From Colwellia sp. 12G3 (GTDB taxonomy: Bacteria; Pseudomonadota; Gammaproteobacteria; Enterobacterales; Alteromonadaceae): 64,000 nucleotides of DNA. The stretch's first letter is position 1, and each line of letters starts with the position of its first letter. The notes below the pieces were generated by a model. It did no database searches. It saw only the letters and a program-made list of their open reading frames with translations, and was not told the DNA's origin. The position numbers and the translations under genes are program-made. The stretch covers positions 434,001 to 498,000 of the forward strand of contig NZ_PJAQ01000017.1 of the NCBI RefSeq assembly GCF_002836775.1, given 5' to 3'. This document shows, in pieces, positions 18,444 to 27,232 of the stretch.

Positions 18444-20489
18444 ATGAATTTCAAATCAATAAAACAGTCTCGCAAAAAGCCACTAACTAACATAATAATA
18501 ACGACATTATTAGCCGGCTTAGCAACAGCGGGAATGTTAGTCTCAACAGCAGCTATGGCAATAGCACCTTTAACAGTAGAGGGCAATAAAGTACTTGTTG
18601 GAGGAAAAGTCAATGGTCGAGCCCTAGAAGGTATTTCACTTTTTTGGAGTAATACCGGTTGGGGTAGTGAAAAATTTTATACCGCTGAACATGTTCTGCG
18701 CATAAAAAATGAATACGGTGCTAACTTGGTTCGTGCCGCCATTGGTCACGGACCTGTCGGTAGCTTAACTACCGATTGGGCAGCAAACATGGCACGCCTT
18801 GATATTGTTGTTCAAGCAGCAATCGACAACGATATGTACGTTATTATTGATTACCATAGCCATGAAGCACATCAAAATTGGGAGTCAGCCGTTGCTTTTT
18901 TTGATGCCGTAGCTAAAAAATGGGGTGGTTATGATAATGTCATTTATGAAATTTACAATGAACCCCTTGATGTAAGTTGGGCAAACGACTTAAAACCTTA
19001 CGCTGAACATGTTGGTGCCGCCATTCGTAATATTGACCCAGACAATTTAATTATTATGGGCACACCTAGATGGTCTTCAGAAGTTGATGATGTGGTAGGT
19101 AATAAAGCCAATGTATCTAACATGGCTTACACCGTGCATTTTTATGCCGGTACACATAAAGCGGGTAATCGCGCCTTAGCACAAACAGCGTTAAATGGTG
19201 GTGTGCCAATATTTGCCACCGAATGGGGCATGACTAACGCTAGCGGCGGTGGTGATATTAACTATGATGAAACTTGGGCTTGGATGGAATTCTTGCGTGC
19301 CAATGGTGTTGGTAGTGCTATGTGGGCATATCATGACAAAGACCGTAACAGCCAAGGCGAAATTGAAAACTCGTCAATGTTTTGGTCTGACGGCTCTGAA
19401 AAAGATTCTGCCGGTTTCATTAAAGAAATCCTAGGTGGTGGTATCACCAATAATGAGCTTATTGATGGCCCATGTACACAATTAGCGGTATCTGGCACGC
19501 TGCAAGCTGAAAATTTCTGTCAGGCTTTTGCTATTAAAATTGAAGCCACTGAAGATGTTAATGGTGGTGACAATATTGGCTATATTGATGATGGTGACTA
19601 TTTAACTTATAACATTAATATGCCACAAGCAGGTGCCGCAACTGTTACTTATCGCGTAGCGGCTGATGGCAGTGGTGGTGTTATTCGTCTTGAGAAATCA
19701 GGTGGTGACATTTCTTATGGCTCAGTGACCGTGCCTAATACCGGCGGCTGGCAAGTTTGGCAAGATGTAAGTCATACCGTTAACTTACCTGCTGGTGAGC
19801 AAACGATTGCTATTGTCGCTGAAATTGGTGGCTGGAACTTAAACTACTTAACTATTTCAGCCGATGACGAAGAGGTTTGTACTGTTGACTGTGAGCCTAC
19901 TGTTGATAGCAGTAGAGTAGAAGCTGAAAGCTATACCGAAATGGACGGCGTAGAGAAAGAAGCAACTCAAGATACTGGCGGTGGCAATAATGTTGGCTGG
20001 ATTGATGCGAATGATTGGATGAAATACAACGTTACTTTACCAACGAGTGCCTCAGGTCAATATGAGATTTCTTATCGTGTAGCTTCGTTCAACGGTGGCA
20101 GCTTAAAAATAGAGCAAGCCGGTGGTGCAGTAGAATTTGGTAACATTAGCTTTAGTGCTACTGGCGGATGGCAAACATGGACAACCGTAAGCCATACTAT
20201 TAGCCTACCTGCAGGTATAACTGAATTGGCTATTGCTTCAACGTCTACGGATGGTTGGAATTTCAACTGGTTTGAAATTAAAGCAGCTGATGGTGAACCT
20301 AGTTCAACTTGTGCTGGTGCCCCGATGTACCCTAACTGGCAGAGAAATGATATCTCTGGCGGCGCAAACACTCATCAAGATGCAGGCGATGAAATGGAAT
20401 TTGGCGGCAATCTATATGTTGCCAATTGGTATACCAATACACAGCCAGGTAGTGATGCTTCTTGGAGCTTAGTCCGTAGTTGTTTGTAG
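18444..20489 (+). CDS. Secreted GH5 endoglucanase-like enzyme with two CBM6 and a CBM5/12-like tail
   Basis: This 681-residue modular enzyme has a signal peptide (1-39, AMA cleavage), a GH5 domain (about 42-335), two CBM6 domains (about 350-473 and 490-614) and a short C-terminal CBM5/12-like module (about 622-680, with WQ...Y..GD...[12 protein letters not shown]...PG..ASW pattern and a bracketing Cys pair). The acid/base Glu is E173 in YEIYNEP and the nucleophile is E260 in FATEWG. The domain order fits hydrolysis of insoluble beta-1,4-glucan; mannan or mixed-linkage glucan is possible. No lipobox, so the enzyme is probably released or surface-exposed. A terminator follows. Confidence 0.88.
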   Translation: MNFKSIKQSRKKPLTNIIITTLLAGLATAGMLVSTAAMAIAPLTVEGNKVLVGGKVNGRALEGISLFWSNTGWGSEKFYTAEHVLRIKNEYGANLVRAAIGHGPVGSLTTDWAANMARLDIVVQAAIDNDMYVIIDYHSHEAHQNWESAVAFFDAVAKKWGGYDNVIYEIYNEPLDVSWANDLKPYAEHVGAAIRNIDPDNLIIMGTPRWSSEVDDVVGNKANVSNMAYTVHFYAGTHKAGNRALAQTALNGGVPIFATEWGMTNASGGGDINYDETWAWMEFLRANGVGSAMWAYHDKDRNSQGEIENSSMFWSDGSEKDSAGFIKEILGGGITNNELIDGPCTQLAVSGTLQAENFCQAFAIKIEATEDVNGGDNIGYIDDGDYLTYNINMPQAGAATVTYRVAADGSGGVIRLEKSGGDISYGSVTVPNTGGWQVWQDVSHTVNLPAGEQTIAIVAEIGGWNLNYLTISADDEEVCTVDCEPTVDSSRVEAESYTEMDGVEKEATQDTGGGNNVGWIDANDWMKYNVTLPTSASGQYEISYRVASFNGGSLKIEQAGGAVEFGNISFSATGGWQTWTTVSHTISLPAGITELAIASTSTDGWNFNWFEIKAADGEPSSTCAGAPMYPNWQRNDISGGANTHQDAGDEMEFGGNLYVANWYTNTQPGSDASWSLVRSCL

Positions 20490-20918
20490 CCACTTGTTAT
20501 GGTGACTAAAAAATAAATAGCTGAAGGACTAAATAAGTACTTCATTTTTTGAAAAGGGCTACCACTACTCTCGGTAGTCCTTTTTATTTGTAATACATAA
20601 ACTAATCATTTTTATCACTAACTTAATAAGTACAGTAATTTATTAATATAAAGTTGAACGTACAGTTATCGTACTTCCCTCAAGTTTAAACGACTTCTGC
20701 CAAGCAACTTTCTATTATTAATGACGATAATAATATTGTTTCAATCCTTTTAAAAAAAAGATTAACTTGCTGGTACGGAATTTAACAAAATCTATTTAAG
20801 TTTGAGCTAAGTATTTTATCACTAAGACCCTACTGTTAAGCATATTACTGCTGAAGTAATCCTTCAACGTGATAAAAAATAATAAAAATCAAATTTCAAA
20901 CATTTACAGGTAAGTACA
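20490..20918. other. Intergenic region between the two GH5 genes
   Basis: This 429-bp gap holds the terminator of the upstream gene (20556-20586) and then AT-rich sequence without an ORF or a LacI-type palindrome. The second GH5 gene must have its own promoter here. AGGTAA precedes its start codon. Confidence 0.5.
20556..20586 (+). terminator. Intrinsic terminator of the first GH5 gene
   Basis: GGGCTACC (20556-20563) pairs with GGTAGTCC (20573-20580, one G-T pair), followed by TTTTTATTT. Confidence 0.8.
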
Positions 20919-22553
20919 ATGATACTGAATATACAATCTAGTTTTACTCTTTTTCAAACCGCTACCAAAGCAATAAATATAACGCTCTTTTTATGTGCCT
21001 TATTCATATTAAGCGCATGTGGTGGATCATCGACAACTGAACCAGAGCTAGCTGATACAACTAAAGCACCCGATGTTATTACCCCTCCTGCAGTTATTAT
21101 ACCAGAGCTCCCTATTGGAACGGCCTTATTAATTGAAGCTGAAGATTATGTCCGCTTTTTAGATACCACTGTAGGTAACGAGGGTAATGCGTTTCGCAAT
21201 GACAATGTTGATATTGAAGCGTTAACCGACGACAGTGGTTTTATCGTCGGTTGGACTGAAGCAGGTGAATGGCTTGAGTATGATATTACTTTAACCGCTG
21301 GTGCTTATATCCTAACTACAACGGTTGCATCAGCGCTTGGTGGCGGAGATTATTCAATATTTATTGATGATAAACTTGTTGCTACTGATAGTGTTGATGA
21401 AACGGGTGGTTGGCAGGTTTTTGAAGACCATGATATTGCCTTATTTACCGCGACAGAAGGCGCTCATACCTTACGCCTAGCCATCAATACCGGCCCGTTC
21501 AATATAGATAAGATCAACTTTAAAGTGGATGATGGCTCATTTGTACCACCTGCGGTTGTGCCTGAAGAAGTGCCCTTAGAACTACCTGATGTTGAGATAG
21601 TTATAGACCCTGCCCCAATCAGCCCAGAAACAGCCGTTAGTGACATGGGCATAGGGATTAACTTAGGTAATACATTAGATGCACCATCAGAGGGAGCTTG
21701 GGCACCAGCAGCACAAGAGCAGTTTATTATCGACTTTAAAGACGCAGGTTTTAAACATGTGAGAATTCCAGTTACTTGGGATAATAGAACGGCAACCTCT
21801 GCACCTTATCAAGTCGATACGGTTGAAATGGATAGAGTTGAAACTGTGGTTGATTGGGCGTTAGCACAAGATCTTTATGTTGTGTTAAATATGCATCATG
21901 AAGGTTGGATAGAAAATAATTTCAGTCAACATAATAGAAACCGCTTTGACTCTATCTGGTTGCAAATTGTGGAGCGTTTCAAACATAAATCACCTAAATT
22001 AATATTCGAAGTTTTGAATGAGCCAAATGGATTAACGGCAGAAAATGTTGATGAAATAAATGTGCGAGTACTTGATATAATTCGTCGTGTTAACCCAACA
22101 CGTTTGGTGGTATATTCTGGTGAGGGTTATACTCCTTTAGATTCATTGTTAGCCGCAGCAATTCCAGATGAAGATGATGAGTATTTAATTGGTAACTTCC
22201 ATAACTATGACCCATGGCCATTTGCTGGTATGTGTACTCGTTCATGGGGCACTGATGCAGATATTGCAGCACTAGGCGCTATTTATCAAAGAGCAGCAGA
22301 CTGGTCGACGGAAAATGATATTCCAGTCACAGTCAACGAATTTGGTGTAGCTCATTATGACTTTACTGCACCAGATAATGTATGTGATGAAGACGATCGT
22401 TTAGCGTACATAGAAGCACATGTGACCTTCGCCACAAAACATGGTATTGCAGCAACCTTTTGGGATGATGCTGGTTCGTTTAGTACTTATGATAGAGCGA
22501 CTAATACTTGGGGTGATGAAAAAGATATTTTAGTAGCACCTAACTTACCTTAG
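20919..22553 (+). CDS. Lipoprotein GH5 endoglucanase with N-terminal CBM6
   Basis: This 544-residue enzyme has a lipoprotein signal (LSAC, lipidated Cys34), a Pro/Thr-rich linker, a CBM6-like module (about 68-203, LLIEAEDYV through FNIDKINFKV), a second Pro-rich linker and a GH5 catalytic domain (about 235-540). The acid/base is E368 in EVLNEPNG and the nucleophile E474 in VNEFGV; HHEGW and GINLGNTLDAP are typical of GH5 endoglucanases. Lipidation suggests anchoring in the outer membrane, complementing the unanchored GH5 upstream. It has its own promoter region and a strong terminator downstream. Confidence 0.88.
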   Translation: MILNIQSSFTLFQTATKAINITLFLCALFILSACGGSSTTEPELADTTKAPDVITPPAVIIPELPIGTALLIEAEDYVRFLDTTVGNEGNAFRNDNVDIEALTDDSGFIVGWTEAGEWLEYDITLTAGAYILTTTVASALGGGDYSIFIDDKLVATDSVDETGGWQVFEDHDIALFTATEGAHTLRLAINTGPFNIDKINFKVDDGSFVPPAVVPEEVPLELPDVEIVIDPAPISPETAVSDMGIGINLGNTLDAPSEGAWAPAAQEQFIIDFKDAGFKHVRIPVTWDNRTATSAPYQVDTVEMDRVETVVDWALAQDLYVVLNMHHEGWIENNFSQHNRNRFDSIWLQIVERFKHKSPKLIFEVLNEPNGLTAENVDEINVRVLDIIRRVNPTRLVVYSGEGYTPLDSLLAAAIPDEDDEYLIGNFHNYDPWPFAGMCTRSWGTDADIAALGAIYQRAADWSTENDIPVTVNEFGVAHYDFTAPDNVCDEDDRLAYIEAHVTFATKHGIAATFWDDAGSFSTYDRATNTWGDEKDILVAPNLP

Positions 22554-22604
22554 AGGTTACTCAATTTAATAAGCTGTTTATTAAGCTATTAGATTTTAAA
22601 ATAT

Positions 22605-22632
22605 ATCCCTGCATTATATGCAGGGATTTTTT
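22605..22632 (+). terminator. Intrinsic terminator of the second GH5 gene
   Basis: ATCCCTGCA (22605-22613) and TGCAGGGAT (22619-22627) form a perfect 9-bp stem followed by a T-run. It also separates this gene from the convergent EEP gene. Confidence 0.9.
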
Positions 22633-22681
22633 ATCTTCAATTCAACTGGTTTTTTAACTGGCGTTATTTAACTACACTGCT

Positions 22682-23440
22682 TTAATTTATTAAAGTCGCT
22701 ACAATAGCAGGATGATCTGAAGGCTCTGCTACTATTTTAATCGCTTTACCCGTAATGCCTTTGACAAAAAGACAATCAATACCGGCATGTTTAAGTAAAC
22801 TCATTTTAGCTTTTGATTGCACTAACAAAACCTCACTGCTATCACATTGACTATTAAAATCACCCAGTAATATTTTAGGGTACTCATTCATGGTAATTAG
22901 CAGAGCAGCGGTTTCTTCTGCGTTGGCGACTTGGGTAACAAGACTTTCATGGTCCCAATGTACATTGACCAATAGATAACGTTTAGACGTCTTTTCTATC
23001 ACCGCATACTCGCCCGTTCTGGTAGCATTAGGTCCATCTGTTAAATCAAACCGACCCGATTCTATAAAGCTATTGCCTTGGCAATGATTGATAAAGATTT
23101 GAAATCTATGCTGCCAGCACTGCCCAAGTGACTTATTTAAAGTGATAGCACGTTGATAGTTTGTTGGTAGCTTACCTTCAATATCAGGATGCTTAAGCTG
23201 CCAGTCTTCAACTCCTTCCTGAATTCCTAAAACATCAACGTTATGACTATTAATTAACGCTGCATAATCAACACTATGCTTGGGCATAGTTTTCCAGCCA
23301 TAGATGTTTAACGACATAACGGTAATGGCCTCATCAGCAGCCTTATTTATGCCTATTGCTGATAAATTAACAGAGAATAAAAGCAAAAAAATATGGCCTA
23401 ACCGTAAGTGTATTTTTCTATTTCTTAAAAGCGGCATCAT
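22682..23440 (-). CDS. Exported endonuclease/exonuclease/phosphatase-family protein
   Basis: This 252-residue protein has an N-terminal signal segment (about 12-32) and an EEP (PF03372) fold: VMSLNIYGWK strand 1, the metal-binding Glu in VLGIQEGVED, HWDHESL, the DFNSQCDSSE motif with catalytic Asp/Asn, and SDHPAIVATL at the end. EEP enzymes cleave phosphodiesters in nucleic acids, phospholipids or other substrates. Placement as last gene of a glycan-related operon suggests it removes a phosphate-containing substituent, but this is inference. It starts 15 bp after the esterase gene. Confidence 0.8.
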   Translation of the reverse strand: MMPLLRNRKIHLRLGHIFLLLFSVNLSAIGINKAADEAITVMSLNIYGWKTMPKHSVDYAALINSHNVDVLGIQEGVEDWQLKHPDIEGKLPTNYQRAITLNKSLGQCWQHRFQIFINHCQGNSFIESGRFDLTDGPNATRTGEYAVIEKTSKRYLLVNVHWDHESLVTQVANAEETAALLITMNEYPKILLGDFNSQCDSSEVLLVQSKAKMSLLKHAGIDCLFVKGITGKAIKIVAEPSDHPAIVATLIN

Positions 23441-23455
23441 ATTTTAACCTGCAAG

Positions 23456-24424
23456 TTAATCATTAATTTCATGAGATAATAACCACTGATAAAGATCCTC
23501 GCCTGAATAAACGCGTGTCCAAGCATCGTGGCCTTTATCTTCATGAACAGTAAAACGAACACCGTTATGACCCATCTTTTCTAATTCATTTAACCCTGCA
23601 TAAAAATACTCAATATTAACCGCGCTATCTCTACCTCCGGCAAATTGCCAAACAGGTAATTTATGCTTTGCTATTGGCGCCATTAAACTTGGATGCCCCC
23701 AACCTACTACAGGTGCTATAGCTGCAAACCTTTGTGGATATTTACTTGCCATATACCAAGTACCAAACCCACCATAACTTAAACCAGACAAATAAGTTTT
23801 ATCCTTATTTACCCGATACTTCTTTTGTACTGTATCTAGCATGGTGATTAAATCTGTCTCAAGCTTTTCCCAACCTTGTGGTAATAAAGGGGCTACTTCG
23901 CTCATATCGTTAAGTGACGGCATTCTTTTAATATCAGTTTGAGTTTGAAAAGCAGCACTGCGTTTTGGTACGCCATGACTGAGCCTTTTTGGAATATTCT
24001 CTTTTAAACGGTTATCAATGTACTCAATGCCTTTATTATCCCAACCAAACATATGAAGCTGAGGAGAAATAATAATAAAAGGTAGATCTTTTTTCTGCAC
24101 CCAAACCTCATGTAGTGGCCCCTGCATCATGACGAAGTCTAATTCATCCTGACCATTACCTCGTTCACCATTGCCATGTAAAAATAACATCACAGGCCAC
24201 TTTTTTTCTGGCTTATCATGGTAGCCTCGAGGTAAATAAACAAAATATTCGCGGTCACTTTGGTCAACGCTCGATTGGTAAGCTTCGCGCAATAGCTGAT
24301 CTTCTGAATTCACTTTAGTTAAAGAAGGTTGCACTCCCTGTTGATCGCTATTATGAGCACAAGCGGTTAAGGCTAAAGTAACGATTAAAGTAAAGTTTAC
24401 TGATAAATATTTTATCTTATTCAT
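23456..24424 (-). CDS. Lipoprotein alpha/beta-hydrolase (putative carbohydrate esterase)
   Basis: I place the start at 24424, where AGGAATCCC precedes ATG, rather than at 24463; the product is 322 residues. It has a lipobox LTAC (Cys22) and an alpha/beta-hydrolase domain with oxyanion segment LFLHGNGERG, nucleophile Ser216 in GLSYGGFG, Asp266 in AGGRDS and His299 in DKGHDAW. It resembles the PHB-depolymerase/feruloyl-esterase-like hydrolases often found in polysaccharide loci. The likely job is removing acyl groups from an imported glycan. An insertion of about 50 residues (NRLKENIPKRLSHG...) before the nucleophile is unusual. Confidence 0.8.
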   Translation of the reverse strand: MNKIKYLSVNFTLIVTLALTACAHNSDQQGVQPSLTKVNSEDQLLREAYQSSVDQSDREYFVYLPRGYHDKPEKKWPVMLFLHGNGERGNGQDELDFVMMQGPLHEVWVQKKDLPFIIISPQLHMFGWDNKGIEYIDNRLKENIPKRLSHGVPKRSAAFQTQTDIKRMPSLNDMSEVAPLLPQGWEKLETDLITMLDTVQKKYRVNKDKTYLSGLSYGGFGTWYMASKYPQRFAAIAPVVGWGHPSLMAPIAKHKLPVWQFAGGRDSAVNIEYFYAGLNELEKMGHNGVRFTVHEDKGHDAWTRVYSGEDLYQWLLSHEIND

Positions 24425-24498
24425 GGGATTCCTATGATAAGTACTAGGTAAAATTCTATGCAAGGTTGCTTTTATCTAAGAGCGTTATTCAACATCAC

Positions 24499-25641
24499 CT
24501 AGGGTTTAGGAAGATTGGCATGAGTCAGTGTTTCGTAAACAACATTCCAACTTGTGCGCATACTATTAGGCCGAATTTTATTTATGATTAATTTTTGAGT
24601 ATAAGGCAATTGAATACCTTGTCGATTGTGGTAATGGTTAAAACCAATTTCCCAAGTGTTAAAATAATTCTTACTGGCTTGTGTATTCTGGCAAGTAAAA
24701 AAATCATTAGATAACAATTGCTTTGCCATCAGCTCCATAGCTTCGGTATAGCGTAATTGATTCTCACTATAAACATCAACACCTTGGTTCCAAGCCACTT
24801 CAGCGACATGTAAAGCTGAAGCTAATGCATATTGAGAGTGATGACCATTGTCTCGGCAAGTTTCTTGGTTTAAGCCGTCCACCCATTGTGTAGGCTTTGA
24901 CCAAAACTGCTCTATATTGCCACCATCCCCTTGAATAGAAGCTCCTCTTTTACCATCTGATGTTAAATAAAAATAAGCAGGATTTCGTTGTGAAAGTCGA
25001 GTAAGCGCCATGTTAAATGCCTCTTCATCATCATTAAAAACAGCGATTGAAATAAGTGCATCAATTTGGGTTAAATCAACATTGCCATTCCATGAACTTG
25101 CGGTCAGTAATTGCGGATAAAAAGCCTTTTTGAACATTAGCTGAACATTTAAAACCTGATTTTGAGGCCAGCCTTGATAAAGCCTCATCAACTCGCCAGC
25201 GGATGCGAAAACGGCTCCAGTCCAACCGGCTTGTAATTTGTCTTGATCACTGCAGCTGGTGAAGCCTTTAAAACTTGCCCATGCATTGAGAATAGCAATC
25301 GCACGTTTAGCATAAACCTCTCTATCCGTAATAACCCACATTAATGCAAGCGAGTATGCCGCAATAGCATCGTCACGCATTTCAGCAGATTCATTATTAT
25401 TTTTTGAGTTTACCGTTTGCAAAGCGTGTGGCTTTCGACTCAATAAGGCTGACTTTTTCAATCGATTAAATTCAGTTAACCAAGGCTGTTTATTATTCGA
25501 TATCTGCTGTTTAATAAAGTCTAGATTAGCTTTACTATTTGTAGCACCAGGATGAATAAAATTCATAGCTGCATAAGTTGTTTGTATAGATAAAATAAAA
25601 ATAATAGATAGCAACAGAACGGAGAATTGTTGATTTTTCAT
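24499..25641 (-). CDS. Exported alginate-lyase-superfamily (alpha/alpha-toroid) protein, PL38-like
   Basis: This 380-residue protein has a signal peptide (1-24, cleavage after TYA) and the helical architecture of the alginate_lyase family (PF05426). Motifs include MRDDAIAAYSLALMWVITD, LQAGWTGAVFASAGELMR, SWNGNVDLTQIDALISIAVF and ETCRDNGHHSQYALASALH, with conserved Asn and His pairs suited to beta-elimination. The order and spacing recall PL38-type uronan lyases, but the family call is tentative and substrate (alginate, glucuronan or other uronan) is unknown. It is in an operon with the ADP-ribosylglycohydrolase-fold, esterase and EEP genes. Confidence 0.72.
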   Translation of the reverse strand: MKNQQFSVLLLSIIFILSIQTTYAAMNFIHPGATNSKANLDFIKQQISNNKQPWLTEFNRLKKSALLSRKPHALQTVNSKNNNESAEMRDDAIAAYSLALMWVITDREVYAKRAIAILNAWASFKGFTSCSDQDKLQAGWTGAVFASAGELMRLYQGWPQNQVLNVQLMFKKAFYPQLLTASSWNGNVDLTQIDALISIAVFNDDEEAFNMALTRLSQRNPAYFYLTSDGKRGASIQGDGGNIEQFWSKPTQWVDGLNQETCRDNGHHSQYALASALHVAEVAWNQGVDVYSENQLRYTEAMELMAKQLLSNDFFTCQNTQASKNYFNTWEIGFNHYHNRQGIQLPYTQKLIINKIRPNSMRTSWNVVYETLTHANLPKP

Positions 25642-25661
25642 GGCTTATTTATCCACAGGAG

Positions 25662-27077
25662 TTAATTTTTAATAACATGAACATTTACGCTCGGAATTAA
25701 CCAAACATTTTTTTCAACATCAACCTTTCCCTGCATTTGCTCAATCACCACTTGATCAATCATTTTAATAGCGCGTTGTGCCATCATGGTAAAAGTATCT
25801 TCACCTAATTGATTAGGTGTATGATCAGGGAAGTTTCTGCGAGTACGGTGAATCCAATAAGTTTCTGAAAGGTTATCTTGCCCAAATGCTTGTGCAATAC
25901 CTTCTGGGCCAATCATAAAGCCTAATAATCCGCCCCAAGTTGCGGTTGGGTTATCTGAATCCCAGCCAGCCAAGGTGCCAATTTGAATGGTACGAACAAT
26001 GTCTCCTTCACCATAAAATAAACTCACTAAACTTGCAGCGAAGTTAATACCAGCTTCAAAGGGGTCATTGTAAACATAACCATCAGCGCCCTTAATTTGA
26101 TAACGCTGGTAAACTTCATCGCGGGTTTTTTCCCAATCATTTTTATTAGGGTTTAGCTGATAAGAATTTAAAATGAAATCATACATTTTTGCCGAGGTAG
26201 ATTGCTCAGGTAATATCAACCTAGCCTGCTCTGCCAACCAGTATGTTTGTTGCTGCATAGTCAGTGATTTATCTACTTTAGAGGCTAAAGACTGCATGGT
26301 GACATAAAATTGTGAGATCCACTGAGCATCATATTTAGCAGATACTCTAATCGGCAACGCTGCTATTTTTAGTGCAACGTCGGCTCTTACAGGGGCTAAT
26401 AATCCAAATATTTCAGTAGTAAGTTGAGCATCAATCATCATGTATTTATTATTGTTTTTAGGCTCACTGGTTTCTGGTGGCAACATGCCTTGCTGCATTA
26501 GTATTCGAGCTTGTTGGTTTGACTCCCATAAGAAATTCTCTTTCTCTGCTGTAGAGTCAGGGAATTTTTTAAACAGTGGCGCATCTTCTTCTGAATAGGT
26601 ATGTGTTAACCAACCGGCGCTAATCTGCTCGGCGCTTAATATGCTTGTTTGGTGCACTTCATGTAAATACTGGTACATATATTCAATGTCAGTATCATCA
26701 TCCGCGCCCCAAGGTTGTCCTGCTTCAACAAAGAAAAAATCAATAACATCACTATGAGGAACCCCTTCTCCCCACATCGCAGGTAAATCCTTACTTCCCC
26801 AATCATCATCGGTATAAAATGGCATAGTCTCAGGCGTACCCACTTTATCCATTTCAGTTACTAAGCCAGTCCAGTTAGCAATACTCTGCCCTAACCAAAA
26901 CCCATGTAACTTATCTTGATAATCACCTCTTGAAACAGCAACGTAGTGAACACTATCAATAGCAGTTGATTCCTTTTCTTTACTTAAATCATTGTAAACA
27001 TCTGGCTGGGAATTTTCTGCACAGCCAACTAAAAAAATGACTATAACGAAGTAAAAAAATAACTGTATTGGTTTCAT
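25662..27077 (-). CDS. ADP-ribosylglycohydrolase-fold lipoprotein
   Basis: This 471-residue protein has a lipobox LVGC (Cys19) and an ADP-ribosylglycohydrolase (PF03747) domain. Visible landmarks are DKLHGFWLGQSIANWTGL near the N-terminus, the acidic WGADDDTDIEYMYQYLH metal site and the C-terminal GWDSDNPTATWGGLLGFMIG motif, which supply the two-metal ligands in this fold. Members inside glycan loci are exported and are unlikely to act on ADP-ribosylated proteins; a glycosidic bond in the imported polysaccharide is a more plausible target, but no activity is established here. It is the first gene of a four-gene minus-strand operon. Confidence 0.78.
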   Translation of the reverse strand: MKPIQLFFYFVIVIFLVGCAENSQPDVYNDLSKEKESTAIDSVHYVAVSRGDYQDKLHGFWLGQSIANWTGLVTEMDKVGTPETMPFYTDDDWGSKDLPAMWGEGVPHSDVIDFFFVEAGQPWGADDDTDIEYMYQYLHEVHQTSILSAEQISAGWLTHTYSEEDAPLFKKFPDSTAEKENFLWESNQQARILMQQGMLPPETSEPKNNNKYMMIDAQLTTEIFGLLAPVRADVALKIAALPIRVSAKYDAQWISQFYVTMQSLASKVDKSLTMQQQTYWLAEQARLILPEQSTSAKMYDFILNSYQLNPNKNDWEKTRDEVYQRYQIKGADGYVYNDPFEAGINFAASLVSLFYGEGDIVRTIQIGTLAGWDSDNPTATWGGLLGFMIGPEGIAQAFGQDNLSETYWIHRTRRNFPDHTPNQLGEDTFTMMAQRAIKMIDQVVIEQMQGKVDVEKNVWLIPSVNVHVIKN

Positions 27078-27154
27078 CGACTTTATCCCGTTTTATAGAT
27101 GTGTTTTAGTTTGTTGAGGGCTAACTATTTAGCGCAGCATTTTAGGTTTTCAAT

Positions 27155-27191
27155 TAAAAAAGTACTCAGCACATAATTGTGCATGAGTACT
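27155..27191 (-). terminator. Intrinsic terminator of the GH3 (874 aa) gene
   Basis: AGTACTCA plus GCACA pair with TGTGC and TGAGTACT (27161-27191, one bulged base), followed on the minus strand by six Ts (27160-27155). Confidence 0.85.
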
Positions 27192-27232
27192 TTCAACGCA
27201 GTACTGAGTAATACCGCTAACCAATAGCCATG

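Noticed and set aside
24425..24463. Upstream ATG at 24463 as start of the lipoprotein esterase
   Set aside because: The downstream ATG at 24424 has a good ribosome-binding site and gives a normal-length lipoprotein signal.
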